64,000 nucleotides of DNA from Macrostomum hystrix (GCA_950097015.1 CATNEN010000001.1:20236001-20300000); one strand, 5' to 3'; shown: positions 10,601 to 23,225, counted from the stretch's first letter. The notes: a model not told the origin generated them from the letters alone. Numbers and translations are program-made.

Positions 10601-13444
10601 AGACTTTACTGACACATTCAAAATGAAGCCACATCCGAAGGCATGCTTCAGGAACAGAGACGATCCGGCACATATCAGGGAGCCGCTGGACAAGAATATC
10701 TTGCGATCCGCCAGAATGTCGGCTTCATCCATGAACTGAGTGCAGAGCACGATGCAACGGCCGACCTTGTACTCTTGGAGTATCTGCCAAAGCCGACGGC
10801 GGGAAACAGGATCGAGTCCACTGGTTGGCTCGTCAAGGTATATCACCTTGGGATCACCGATCAGAGCGAGAATCGTACAGAGCTTTCTCTTCTGTCCTCC
10901 GCTCAGATCGGTTGCCCGCTTTCCTACTTTTTTATTCAGCTCAAGTCTCGATAGCAAATCTGACACCTCCGACTTTCGTTCGTCAAGGCTGAAGCCACGG
11001 CTATTCAGAGTTAGCTCGACGCACTGCATGACAGTCAGGTCACTGCAGAGAATGTCGGTTTGATGGCATATGCCGAGCTGGCCACGAAGGTTCAGACGTT
11101 GAAAGGGGTCCGTCACAGTCCAGCCGTCAATGGTGACGTGTCCCTTGGTTGGAGTTTCTGCTCCGGTTAGAATTTTGAGCAGCGTTGTCTTTCCGGCTCC
11201 ATTGTGTCCAATCAGAGCTGTAATTTGACTGTCGTATAGTGTGCCTGCAAAGGAATAACGGGTGATGGGTTTCAAGTGACTGTTGATGGCCAGTGTGTAT
11301 AACTGAACAGTAGAACTACCAAGGGGGATTCCCCCGCCCCCTGACAATTATTTTTTCTGCACCCAAACGGAGCAATGCAAGCACACGAAACGCAAGAAAA
11401 CTCGCCAACTTTTTGTTGCGCATCTTCTGAAACAAGAATCAAGTCGTCAGCTCTCCAGTCCGTCGAGATTTCAATGGTTCTTGCCGAAGGTCGGAATTTT
11501 CCAATAAGCGGCAGCGTGTTACATACAATCCTTACATGAATTTGCACTGCGCCTCTGTACGGCCCTGCCAGGCCTTCAAACTTTATCAGCACGTCACCCG
11601 AATGTGACTGCATTATCTCAGTCTTCGGTGGTCACCTGCCTTTATCTAGACAGACTGCAGGACCTTCAAGGGCTACAACAGGCGGAACTAGGCCACTATG
11701 GACAAGCTAACGCGAATTTCCCATATTTCACTGACCGAATAAATATTAGACGCAGCTCAACCACAGGACAGTCTAATCTGTCAAGCAATCAGTCATTCAT
11801 GCACTGTCCAAAAAAATTTCGGGGGGAAACCTCTGGTATAAAAACTGACGGCAAAAGCGCTTGGTAGTCCTACTGTTAATGACCGAACAGAAGAATATAA
11901 ATAGAAACAGGAAAAACAGCCAACTTACATGACACCCTGTTTAGGGCTAAAACTTTCTGCCCGCTGATGCATGGACACATCTTTCTGTAGGTTTTTTCAA
12001 CAGCTCTCACTTTAATTCTGGGCTCCAACTGCTCTGATACAGGCTCGATGTTGGGTCGATTGAGGTTTGACTCACTGTCTGTCAACGGAGTCTGTGGAGC
12101 ACTTTGCTTTGTCCAAAATCCGCATTGGAAGAGAAATGACCATGGAAGTCGATACCCGTTTCCATTGTCTGCGATAAAGTCTGCGTATAGACCTACCAGC
12201 ACTAGCAGAATTGTAATCAAGATGCTTACCGTGAAGATCGCTAGGTGATATCCAGACAGTGAAGAGTTTTTAGCCAGCAAGTGAATTAGTATCTCGCCTA
12301 TGTGACTAAGTGGAAACAAAATTAGGAGGGCGATCTTTTCATTTGTGACTTCACCGCTTGAGCCAACTTGAATGGATGGCATGAATACGACGTGGACAAC
12401 CGTCAGCAGCACCATTAGAAGGATTAAAATAAAAAACGACTTAATAAGCGAGCTCAGCAGGTAGCCAACCGCGGAAATATAGATTCCGAGCAGCACGATC
12501 ATAAAAAATGTCAGCACCAAGTTTCCAGGTGAATAGATGTCGCATTGCAGTTGAAAAGCCAGCACACCAACTACTCCAAACACAACCATCTCCAAGATTG
12601 TCAGGAACCATACCGCGCTCCAGAACGCACCCGCTGAGAGACCGTTCTGATGCATGAGCTGCAGAAATCCGTCTTGCTTGAGCCGACTGACGCAAGACAC
12701 GTTGCCCAGGGTCACGTAAAATATTAGGCCTGTTGTTACCAGAACCATTTGGAAGCCGAGGACAAATGGAAAAACGCTTTGATGATTGAATCCGTTGTTC
12801 TTCGAACACACCGAATTTTTAGCTCCGAATCGCTCATCGACGTTTTCCCCAAATCTTTGGTTTCTGGACTCCGATTGACGAAGTGCTGGGTTAATCAAGG
12901 TGAAAAACGTAACGCTTTGAAATACAGATTCGGCTTCTGGTTTCTGAGCTAGCGACTGTGCAACAAGATGCAACAAGAAAGAGCATCCGAGCACGTAATT
13001 CTCCGTCCCCAAGCAAGTGACAGTCTTGTTGATCGGACTGTGATCTTCGAAATCTACTTGGCTAATGTCGTGCGACCCAGAGGAGCTATGCAAAGCGCGA
13101 AAAAATTTGTCCTTACAGTCTTTCTTCGAGTTGCAGTCTAAGAACCATTGGTTTGCGCTCGCTGAAGCTGGGCTTTGTCGATTGGCAATGATGCTTAGCA
13201 TCGTCTTAACCTCAGGCAGCTGAGAATTGGCTACGACGCGAGTGTTCTTCACGAATTCATCTGCGCCAAATGTTTCGAGACCGACTCGCGACTCGCCGCT
13301 TGGAGTTACTTGGTTCTCCAGTAGCGGGTAAAGATAAATGTTGGACACTAGACAGGCGATCGGAACTACACACAGTAGGAAGCGATAAGATTTCAACACT
13401 AGGAGCAATTTTAGCAGGAACAAAGCCTGCCGCAAAGCTGCCAT
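7672..13444 (-). CDS. ABCA-subfamily full-length ATP-binding cassette transporter
   Basis: Exons 11929-13444, 8166-11244 and 7672-8020 join in phase (T|GC and CG|A) to encode 1,647 residues, a normal ABCA length. ABCA proteins move lipids across or between membrane leaflets. Order: first membrane helix near residues 12-40, a large extracytoplasmic loop, a multi-helix TMD1, NBD1 (Walker A GHNGAGKTT at 518-526, LSGGQ 619-623, Walker B ending DE 643-644), TMD2 with its own first helix and loop, NBD2 (GPNGAGKTTT near 1342, LSGGN near 1443, DE near 1467, switch His near 1500), then a C-terminal regulatory segment containing SLDQVFVRL. The start follows an in-frame TAA by one codon. In NBD1 the switch histidine is replaced by Gln 675 (CTQFMDEAD), while NBD2 keeps it. 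The substrate cannot be told. The closest group (ABCA3-like or other) needs a tree. Confidence 0.95.
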
Positions 13445-14489
13445 GAATTAAATCCGGCAAGTGTCGAGACTAAATTCTTTGTTGCTTGACTCTGGTGGGT
13501 GAGTTTTCTTGACGCAGAAAAGCTGCAAGCAGAATTATGAAACGCTTGAGGCACTTTAGGCTAACAATTTACAGCTTTAACCTCTACTTGACTGCAGTTG
13601 TAAGCCGCCACTACCGTTACCGACGGCTAGGCCGAAACAGCCATAGACAGCTGCCACATCTATGAACGGATACGTCTGCAAACCTATATGGTCTCTCTGC
13701 TTGGCTTCTTAGGCGCTGAGCACGCTGCCGACTTGACTCAAGAAAACGCGAGCAAATGCTTCAGACATTTGTCTATGGCCAGAGTTTATTCTTGCTGACG
13801 CGAGTCTCTACTTAGTCACAGAGCAATTGCTCGAGGGGTGAACACTAACTCTTGAGACAAACATGCTGAGCATTTGCTCAGCAGCAAGCACACACGAAAA
13901 ATATGTGCAAGAAATATGTAACCCGGACGAGTTAAGACGTACTCTATCCTCGTTTAGACTAGGAAACCATAAGCTATAAGCTTGCGAAAGATTGCGAGCT
14001 GCCAGACCGAAAATTCCTTGCGAGAATTGATTATGTAGTAAGTGCAAAATTGAAGTGAAAAACGAGGTCCACTTCTTATTCAAGTATAGTTGGAATAGGT
14101 GTAGAACCGCACGTTCGAATTGAGGCAGTGTAAAAACGTTTTGTATGTTGTATAGAAATATTCATAAAATCTAAAAAGTTGAAAATGCGCGAAAAATGAA
14201 TATTTTGTTTTTCTTCTCATCGTACCAATAGTAATTTTTTTTGTTTTAAATTCATACTGTATGGATATTATTATGTAAAAATTGACGATTAATTAAAACA
14301 AAAACTAATTTTGCCTGGGTATATATAGCCGCCACTAGAAGAGAGAAAAATTAAGTCGTTCGAAGGCGCTAGTCGCTGGCTACTTGCTATACAGTGTTTT
14401 AAGAGTCAGAATCAGAAGTGTGTTCAAGATATAAAAAGAGTGCCTTGTGAAAGGAGTATATTGTGTTATTCATTTTATAAGAGAGGAGA
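13445..14489. other. Upstream flank of ABCA; possible retroelement leader near the right end
   Basis: Presumed promoter region of the leftward ABCA gene; no clear promoter motif was recognised. An imperfect AT-rich palindrome lies at about 14230-14310. From 14318, gggtatatatagccgcc followed by about 150 bp up to the 12-bp array looks like a TATA-driven leader or LTR fragment, but no LTR pair was found. The retroelement reading is weak. Confidence 0.3.
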
Positions 14490-15215
14490 ATACTAAGAAC
14501 TATACTAAGAACTATACTAATTAAGAACTATACTAAGAACTATACTAAGAACTATACTAAGAACTATACTAAGAACTATACTAAGAGCTATACTAAGAAC
14601 TATACTAAGAACTATACTAAGAACTATACTAAGAACAATACTAAGAACTATACTAAGAACTATACTAAGAACTATACTAAGAGCTATACTAAGAACTATA
14701 CTAAGAACTATACTAAGAACTATACTAAGAACTATACTAAGAACTATACTAAGAACTATACTAAGAGCTATACTAAGAACTATACTAAGAACTATACTAA
14801 GAACTATACTAAGAACAATACTAAGAACTATACTAAGAACTATACTAAGAACTATACTAAGAGCTATACTAAGAACTATACTAAGAACTATACTAAGAAC
14901 TATACTAAGAACAATACTAAGAACTATACTAAGAACTATACTAAGAACTATACTAAGAACTATACTAAGAACTATACTAAGAACTATACTAAGAACTATA
15001 CTAAGAACTATACTAAGAACTATACTAAGAACTATACTAAGAACTATACTAAGAACTATACTAAGAACTATACTAAGAACTATACTAAGAACTATACTAA
15101 GAACTATACTAAGAACTATACTAAGAACTATACTAAGAACTATACTAAGAACTATACTAAGAACTATACTAAGAACTATACTAAGAACTATACTAAGAAA
15201 TATACTCAGATTTAT
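14490..15215. repeat. 12-bp minisatellite with 180-bp higher-order repeat
   Basis: About 60 units of aagaactatact. The variant gagctat units near 14586 and 14682 recur near 14766 and 14862, and the gaacaat unit near 14631 recurs near 14811, so a 15-unit (180-bp) block was duplicated. The right third is nearly invariant. Confidence 0.96.
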
Positions 15216-15929
15216 ACCAAAAATACTACTAAGAGGGAACTGCTCAACTTTAATCTCGGGGACGCCTATTGACCGGAAAATACATACAGTTGCCTTATTT
15301 ACCGCTCGTGCAATGCAGACGCTACCAGATTGAGGAAGTAAACGCTACCATTAGAGTGTTGAAGCTTACACAAGGAATAACATTGAAGAATTAACCGGCC
15401 CATTTAAGGCGTTTGAAACTAAAATGAAACTACACGATGGCACAGGACGACAGGGAAACCACTGAAGCACTAGCAAAGTACATCATAGAAATATCTAAAA
15501 TAACCGAACAGCTGCCCATGAAGCAACTAACATTAAAAAATTATGGGTAGGAGCAACCTGGGTTGAAACGCGATTGAAACGCTCCACATTTGTCCGCCGT
15601 CACTCTCTGTGGTCAAAACATTTTCCACTTATATTATTATCTCTTATACAGTCTCCGTATATTTCACTGCCAACACAACACAAGAGCAAAAACGACAGGA
15701 ATGAAACATGAAATAAACGAAAGAATTCAGTAAATAACGCTTGGAAACGCAAAAAGATTTTTCGTTGGAGAGTTCATTAATAGTTGCCTCAAATACAAGG
15801 TCGTAGTTATAAACTGCAGTCTACGACACATCTGTCTGATAGCGTGATGTAATGTTGAATGTAGAATTCTCAAATTTGCAGTTCTCAAAAACGCTCGCCT
15901 GGTTGGCAATAATCGATACGCCCTGGTTA
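15216..15929. other. Non-coding stretch before the recombinase relic
   Basis: Contains a 37-codon open frame from the ATG at 15437 (MAQDDRETTEALAKYIIEIS...), ended by TAG, with further readable sequence past the stop. It could be the start of a decayed gag-like gene but has no recognisable domain. Otherwise I see no gene. Confidence 0.25.
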
Positions 15930-16620
15930 GCTACTAGTGACCCAGGCATGCCCAACGCAGTCGTATTTTGTTGCAGTCAATGCATCCAGCAGTCGAATTT
16001 GTTCCCGCGTTGCTGGCGCCCGGACCAGCCGACGCCAGGGTTTGTTCCGCAGTGCCAGAGAGTCGCCATCCTCCATCAAATTGGTTACAACGAGGCGCAT
16101 ATGCAATGATTGGTGTGCGCACGATTGCTCAGTCCCGCCAACTCACACAATTTATTCATGAACTCATTTACCCAGTGTTCGCCGAGTACAAGGCTATTGT
16201 GGTACCAGAAACCTGCGAGAGGGAAAAACCCTCGTTCCAGCGGTTTAGGCCACAGGCAACCGACTTCATCCGGTATCTTCGCCAGATACATCTCCATCGC
16301 ACGAACCGGACACGTGTTCGGGTCAGCCGGCGTTTCGGCCAAAATGATCGACTTTCGAGTTGTTGAGTTGTCCGCCGTTACTGCCTTCTCGATGCCATTC
16401 TTCACCAAGTCGATATATCGAACTCCATCGCATATTCGTCGATCCTCACATCGGCCTTCGTCAATCCCCTCAGCCACTCACGGCCCCTGAAGCCGAACCC
16501 GTGCACGATTTTAACAGAACCTCCAATTGTAGACGCCTCGGTGTCGTGCGGTCGAAATACACACGCAGCCGAGATGGAAGTCAGAGTCATCAATTGGACA
16601 GTACGTAGACGCATTGCCAA
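15930..16620 (-). pseudogene. Crypton-type (DUF3504-like) tyrosine recombinase relic
   Basis: The main readable frame (16085-16477) contains DPNTCPVRAMEMYLAKIP, WYHNSLVLGEHWVNEFMNKL and CELAGLSNRAHTNH. This series of motifs is typical of the C-terminal catalytic half of Crypton recombinases and of host proteins derived from them (ZMYM, KIAA1958, QRICH families). An upstream piece (GFRGREWLRGLTKADVRIDE) is in another frame, so there is at least one frameshift. Past TNH the expected catalytic Arg of the H-x-x-R motif reads Cys (HCIC), and a TAA follows within a few codons; the next stretch (VTNLMEDGDSLALRNK) is again in another frame. The protein cannot be made whole from this copy. The assignment rests on motif memory, not a search. 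Confidence 0.6.
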
Positions 16621-18847
16621 TCGACGTTTTCTCCCTCAGAGCCGTTATCAGGCACGCCTTGTACGTTCGTTCAAGCGACAAAAATTCGGTGTTACCTATA
16701 ATTCGCAAGTTCCTTATCTCTAGCACGTGCCGATGATATATACGCCCTGAAGCATACCAGACTTCCGACAGCGTATGGATTACCTTCCTAAGTCCTCAGT
16801 GACACGAACCAGCCGCAGATAGCACTAAAGATAGCGGATCGGCATTGTTTCGATGTTGTCCGGTAGTTTCTGCATGGTCCACCCAATATATTTTGAAGCG
16901 TTTCACGTGGAGAGCGCGGCTTGTGACAAACACAAGCACAATTTCACAAGCACGAGCTATACACATTCACAAACATAAACATTATGTAACATAAACAAGA
17001 ACTAAAAATTGACGCAAAAACATAAAGCCTTCGAAACATGACCTCATGGGTGCATGGATGATTAACTCTTCGATTCTTTAATTAATTATGGCATATTTAT
17101 CTTTTTTCTTAGTGAAGGCCCTTGACATACTGTCGAGTTAACAAAAGTTTTTTGCACCGAACACGGCACTAAATATAAATTTAAAAACATTATATTATAT
17201 AAATGCTTTATTCTGTTTTTTTAGCAAGAACTAATGTTGATTTAAGATTTAACTATTTTTATATGTTGCTTAACTGATGGAATACTTAAAATTCAAATAT
17301 AAAACTTTCTTAGAAAATATCGACAAAAATTTATTTAAAATTCAAGTTTCAAATCAAGTCTTTAAGAAATTTTCTGAAGACTTTTTATGCATGCTGCGTT
17401 TCGAACTTACTATTCAACTTGCCTGAGAATATTTTTATGTCATCACAATTTCATTCCGTCTACATCAGAATTTCCTGTCGATTTATCATTATTAAACATT
17501 AGTGATGCATACTGATAGTTGCACTGATGGCTGTATATCCTGGCTTCTTGAACTTTAATCCTATCCTTAGTATTTTCCGATTGACTTCTAACTTGACCTA
17601 ATGGCATTTTTGGAACAAATGGGTTTCTTATTGAACTCTGTGTCTCTAAATCGTACTACCGACACATATTTATTTGATTTATCAACCTACTAAAAGCTAA
17701 AACTGGAACTAATTCATAGACATAGGATTATAGTTCAAGACACCCATATATTTAGGAAAAGTGAAACTGTTGAGTCTCATTATTATTCGTTTATGGTTCT
17801 AATAAAAAAATACAAGGAGCATGGCTGTTTTCATTAAATAATATATGAAAGGGCTTTTAAGTTACTACTTAACTCCACAACTTGCAAATTACAACTTAAA
17901 CTTTTTGCTATGATAATTTCAATAGTGCCCACCCACCTAGTGTGATATGGCTAGTGGCCTATTATTTTGTATAGTAGGGGTGTTGTGGACTGGTTTCGGT
18001 TAGATGGCTAATTAAATTATTCTTTTTATTCTGTAACAAAATGTCTTCTTTTGTACTTTTGTACTTTTGAGCTCAGGGCTCAAAAAGAGCTAGGATTAAA
18101 ATTACATATCCAATAAAGAATTTGGCCAAATCTTTTTTCTTCTTAAATATATGAATTTCAGCAGGTATGTTTAGTGAATGCCTCTGGTTTTTCTGGGTTT
18201 AGCCATGGTACATTTTTTAAAAACATATTTCAGTTGTTTTTATTAGCAGAATATTATGATCTATCCACAATAAATAAATATACCCATACTTTTTTACCAT
18301 TTTAGATCTTGTCAGAACAATAAAGCCTTGTTTGTTTATCTATGATATTTGCTGTTCCATGTGCATTGCTTTAGCAGAAAATGAAGCATTTGATTACTCT
18401 AGTAAAAATGTAAAAATTAGGACAAAAAGTGGACACATTTCTGTTTTAATATTGGAACATTCAAAAAGTCTCCAAATATTTTTATAAGCATTGCTAGCCC
18501 TTTTGCTCAGTATTTAAGGTTTTATCATTTTTGCATGGAATATATTCTGCAATTAAACAATAAATATATAAATGCTTAAGTTACATTGGTTTTTTTTATT
18601 TCTTGGTCATTCACAGAGGAATGAAATGCAAAAAGCATGGTATAAGAACTGTTTTATTGAATTAAGTGAATTTAAGAAGCAAAAGCAGTTTTTTTGCACT
18701 TTGTAGCCAAAGCAATCCTTTATTTTCCAATTAGCCTACTACTAGTAGAGCATACCAGGTCAAAATCCTGTAAAAAGTCTCCGTGAAAAACTGCAGTTTC
18801 GCTTAAACCATCTGTCTTTCTGGCTTCGAAGCACATCCAGGCGCCAT
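16621..18847. other. AT-rich intergenic region, no gene seen
   Basis: About 2.2 kb with many poly-T and TTTAAA tracts and no open frame of note, no array and no recognisable SINE. It separates the recombinase relic from the thioesterase gene and probably includes that gene's promoter. Confidence 0.6.
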
Positions 18848-20465
18848 ATGCTGTCAAATCCATCCGTTTCTATGGCAACCATATCTGTAGACAAACTGCG
18901 CAGTCTAGTAGACGAGAGAATAGCCATTCGATTGTCTGGCCTGCCTAGCAACGCCCCGGTAACGCTGAAGTTAAACATCCGAGAGAGCTACGGATCCTTC
19001 TCGGCGTTCGGGCACTACGTCATTGATGACAAAGGCGGTCTGGATTTAAACTCAAGCCCCAGTCTCAGCGGCACCTACACCGGCGTTGATGGCATGGGTC
19101 TGTTCTGGTCGTTGCAGCAGGACCCATCTGAAAAGTTCGGCCTTCGATTGTTGAGACGAGAAGCCGAAATACCCTTGCGTTATCAACTGACCGCTCTGAG
19201 TGGTCATGTGACCTGGGAACAGCTGACTGCCAACAAGGCGGACTCGGGGGCTGTCGAGCCGCTTTGCTCAACGACTCTGGAGAGAACTTACCTGGCTGAT
19301 TCTGTGGAACGAATACCTGTGCGCTTTGGTCGTCTGCGAGGTTAATTTATTGAGGAATCCCACTACCTGTTGATTTGATCCCATCTCCCATTTATATGAT
19401 CCCGTTTTAAATTCCATATTCTCTTGAATTAATTTTATTTTAAATCCCACCTTCTGTACATTTACTCCTAGTTTAAATTAAATATTCGTTGATTAGATCC
19501 CAAATTAATAATCTCACCTCCCATTGGTTTGATTCCATTCTATTCCCTTATCGCATTGGTTTGATCCCATTTTGTTCCCTTATCCCATTGGTTTGATCCC
19601 ATCTTTAACAGGCTCGCTGTTCAAGCCGCGGTCGCAGCACTCCTGCCCGCCAGTCATCGACCTGTTCGGCACAGGCGGCGGTCTCATGGAGCACAGGTCG
19701 GCCCTGCTAGCCAAGGAGGGCTTCAGCGTACTGGCGCTGGCCTATTTCAACTACGAAGACCTGCCAAAGGAGATTCGAGAATTCGACATGGACTATTTTG
19801 AGGAGGCCGTCGATTTCATGCTGGCCTCGCCGTACAGTCGGCTCGGACCGAGAGGCGGCGTTGGAATGATCGGCGTCAGCGCCGGGGCTGACATTGTGGC
19901 CAACGCAGCCATCCTGTTTGGCGACAGGGTTCGCGCCGTGGCCTGGCTCAATGGTACACCCTGTAGGAACTGGTACGCGGTGCGTTACAGAGGCCGCTGC
20001 CTGCCTAAACACGTGCTATTCCACGTTAACAAGATCAAGCCAGCCGGGCCTAATCCATTGGGTGTGGACTTTCGCGACGCCGTGATTTGCAGCGAAGATG
20101 AAGAGCTGCCAGTTGAACAGGCTTCAGCCAGGTTTCTGTTCTTCTCCTCGCTGGACGATTATTCCGTGTCGCCTGATTCCGGAGCTCGCCTAGCAGATCG
20201 TCTGCGTCGGGCTGGCCGGACCGACGTTGAACGGGTGGCATATCCCGAAGCCGGCCACCTGCTGGAGCCACCGATCAGCCCGTGCACCGCGCTGTGCTAC
20301 CACGGGGTGTTCAAGTTCTACATGTACTACGGCGGTACCCCAGCTGGGCATCACAGGGCTCAGCTGGACAGCTGGGACAGAATGATTCGATTGTTTAAAG
20401 AGGAACTCATTGATCACGGTGAAGCGACAACTGAGGCTAAGTGCGGATTGGCTGCCAAGCTATAG
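18848..20465 (+). CDS. BAAT/ACOT-family acyl-CoA thioesterase or acyltransferase
   Basis: Exons 18848-19340 and 19612-20465 join in phase (G|GC = Gly) across a 271-nt intron, giving 448 residues against about 420 for vertebrate ACOTs. The N-terminal half is the thioesterase/amino-acid N-acyltransferase beta domain (GLPSNAPVTLKLNIRESYGS, DLNSSPSLSGTYTGVDGMGL). The C-terminal half is an alpha/beta hydrolase that begins GSLFKPRS and contains IDLFGTGGGLMEHRSALLA. The triad is visible: nucleophile Ser about 254 in GVSAG, Asp 346/347 in SSLDDYS, His about 380 in PEAGHLLEPP. Ser rather than Cys as nucleophile favours CoA-ester hydrolysis over bile-acid conjugation, by analogy with ACOT versus BAAT. 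No peroxisomal SKL-type end (it ends AAKL) and no clear mitochondrial leader. A second Met nine codons in could be the true start; it aligns better with family N-termini. Confidence 0.93.
19341..19611 (+). other. Thioesterase intron with short direct repeats
   Basis: The GT-AG intron holds several diverged copies of a cccattggtttgatcccat motif near its 3' end, about 35-40 bp apart, close to the acceptor tctttaacag. This looks like an early-stage array. Confidence 0.7.
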
Positions 20466-20639
20466 GCTCTTTTGAATGTACTTTTGAGCCATTAGTGGAC
20501 AGTTTAGAGACTGGTTAGAAAGAGTCCTTCGTGATAAGTTACTGAGTCTTTAGGTAGATAATGAGATCTTCAGGTAGAATATGATCTATTCACGTAGACA
20601 ACAAATTCACGTCAAATCTTCAAGGTTGAAAATTAAGTC

Positions 20640-20915
20640 CTCAGGAAGACAGACAGTGAAGTCCTCAGGTAGACAGTGAGGTTCTCAGGTAGACAGTGAG
20701 GTTCTCAGGTAGACAGTGAGGTTCTCAGGTAGACAGTGAGGTTCTCAGGTAGACAGTGAAGTCCTCAGGTAGACAGTGAAGTCCTCAGGTAAGACAGTGT
20801 GGATCTCAGGTAGACAGTGAGGTTTTCAGGTAGACAGTGAAGTCCTCAGGTAGACAGTGAGGTCCTCAGGTAGACAGTGAGGTCCTCAGGTAGACAGTGA
20901 TGTCCTCAGGTAGGG
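20640..20915. repeat. 20-bp minisatellite
   Basis: About 13 units of cagtgaggttctcaggtaga, with aagtcctc variants, starting some 175 bp after the thioesterase stop codon. It may lie within that gene's 3' UTR. Confidence 0.93.
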
Positions 20916-21409
20916 TGTTGTTGGTTGTATTTCTGATAGGGTATTCTTGCTGTGCTTTTCAGTGGGAGGAATTCCTTGTGCCTAATTTAAATAATTTAAA
21001 TTTGTTGCTACACATTTTTACTCTTTTATTTCAGAAATTCTGCGCCTTGTTTCCTTGTTAGACAAAAAGCGTTTTATTTGTTTAATTAATTCAAATTTAC
21101 AAGTTACCTTTGCTAAATACCCGTGTGTATCATTTCTTAATGCTCTTCCTATTTAAAAAAAATAATTTCTTCTTACTTTTCGAATTTTTAATCAGATTTT
21201 TTCATTGAGTTTTTTATAGCAAGTTTTGGCAAGCTCCTGTGCTGTCACTTTAAAATTCATCTATTTTAATGTTTGATAAATGGTAGAAAGAGATTAATAA
21301 GAGTAAGAGTAGAGTAAAGAGTATAGTAAAGAGTAAAGAGTAAAGAGTATAGTAGGAGTGGAAGGAGTGATTTAGGTGTTGAAAAATTTCCAAAATAGGG
21401 ATAGCGAGA
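20916..21409. other. Spacer between arrays, no gene
   Basis: AT-rich single-copy DNA. The last 100 bp contain a short gagtaaagagta-type simple repeat. No exon recognised. Confidence 0.55.
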
Positions 21410-22110
21410 GTAGGCGAGGGTAGAAAAGAAGGATTGAAGGGTAGAAAGACGGGATTGAGGGGTAGAAAGACTGGATTGAGGGTAGAAAGACTGGATTGAA
21501 GGGTAAAAAGACGGGATTGAGGGGTAGAAAGACTGAACTGAGGGGTAGGAAGACTGTATTGAGGGGTAGAAAGACTGGATTGATGGTAGAAAGAATGGAT
21601 TGAGGGGTAGAAAGAATGGATTGAATGTAGAAAGAATGGATTGAATGTAGAAAGAATGGATTGGGGGTAGAATGACTGGATTGAGGGGTAGAAAGAATGG
21701 ATTGAATGTAGAAAGAATGGATTGAGGGTAGAAAGACTGGATTGAGGGGTAGAAAGAATGGATTGAAGGTAGAAAGACTGGATTGAGGGTAGAAAGACTG
21801 GATTGAGGGGTAGAAAGAATGGATTGAAGGTAGAAAGACTGGATTGAGGGGTAGAAAGAATAGATTGAAGGTAGAAAGAATGGATTGAAGGTAGAAAGAA
21901 TGGATTGAGGGTAGAAAGACTGGATTGAGGGGTAGAAAGACTGGATTGAGGGGTAGAAAGACTGGATTGAGGGGTAGATAGACAGGATTGAGGGGTAGAA
22001 ATAATAGATTGAGGGGTAGAAAGAAGTGATTGAAGGTAGAAAGAATGGATTGAGGGGTAGAAAGACAGGATTGAGGGGTAGATAGACAGGATTGAAGGGT
22101 AGAAAGAGTA
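21410..22110. repeat. 21-bp minisatellite
   Basis: About 33 units built on ggattgaggggtagaaagac; many units lack a g or carry aatgga or gaatgta variants. The minus strand happens to lack stops over 306 codons (a Leu/Ser/Pro/Phe repeat), which reflects unit composition and not a gene. Confidence 0.95.
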
Positions 22111-22662
22111 GAATGTAAAAAATATTGCACTCAATGAGATGGTATACTTGTGTGTTACAGTAAGATGCATTACCCTATGCCAAATGCATTCGTTGATTCT
22201 GCTGTTTAATTGAAATTATGCATAATTTTCACAAAATTTTACCGGAAAATTGAATGGAAAAAGTACAAGGATATTCATTCAACTTTTATCTATTTTTTGT
22301 CTTTTTAGACAGCAATCTGTAGTGGTGTAATCGTGTCGAATATAAATTGTATTTTCTATTGACTATTTGGGGATTTATATATTCTGTCTAGTAGAGATAA
22401 AGTAAAATAATAAATCCCTTAGGGTTAGACTCGGCTATTTATAGAATTCATGTCATAAAGGGTATATAATCGAGCTATGTTTTTTCAATTAAAAATACCT
22501 ACAAAAGAATAGATTTTTAACTGAGCTCTTCTGATAAAAAAATATGCAATTTCTGTGATTGCTCAACCAGCAGTGACTGTCATGCAGAGCCCCTATTCGG
22601 GTAGAGGAAAACATAGACTAATTTCATTTTATATTGATATAAAAGCATGTTCATAGGTGGAT
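22111..22662. other. Spacer between arrays, no gene
   Basis: AT-rich single-copy sequence with no exon, SINE or RNA gene that I recognise. Confidence 0.55.
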
Positions 22663-23225
22663 TAAAAGGTAGATAGATAGACTGAGAGGTAGATAGAGGT
22701 TTGCAGAGAGGTAGATATAGATAGACCGAGAGGTAGATAGGTAGACTGAAAGGTAGATACCATGTAAGTTGAGAGGTTGATATAGGTAGGCTGAGAGGCA
22801 GATATAGGTAGGCTGAGGGGTAGATATAGGTAGGCTAAGGGGTAGATATAGGTAGGCTGAGAGGTAGATATAGGTAGGGTGAGGAGTAGATACAGGTAGG
22901 CTGAGAGGTAGATATAGGTAGGCTGAGGGGTAGATATAGTTAGGCTGAGGAGTAGATACAGGTAGGCTGAGAGGTAGATATAGGTAGGCTGAGGAGTAGA
23001 TATAGGTAGGCTGAGAGGTAGATATAAGGTAGGGTGAGAGGTAGATATATGTAGCCTGAGAGGTAGATATAGGTAGGCTGAGAGGTAGATATAGGTAGGC
23101 TGAGAGGTAGATATAGGTAGGCTGAGAGGTTGATATAGGTAGGCTGAGAGGTAGATATAGTTAGGCTGAGAGGTAGATATAGTTAGGCTGAGAGGTAGAT
23201 ATAAGTAGGCTGAGAGGTAGGCATG
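22663..23225. repeat. 22-bp minisatellite
   Basis: About 25 units with core aggctgagaggtagatata followed by ggt. Variants include gaggggtag and gaggagtag units. The 203-codon minus-strand open frame across it is an artefact of the repeat. Confidence 0.95.

Noticed and set aside
11272-11613. 113-codon minus-strand open frame between ABCA exons
   Set aside because: It lies in the first intron; the exons on either side join in phase without it and it lacks ABCA similarity.
16085-16477. Possible intact domesticated recombinase gene
   Set aside because: The catalytic Arg is lost, the frame breaks on both sides and no start or splice structure restores it.
21250-22170. 306-codon minus-strand open frame rich in Leu, Ser, Pro and Phe
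   Set aside because: It coincides with the 21-bp array; the unit length is a multiple of three and lacks stops on that strand, so the frame follows from the repeat.
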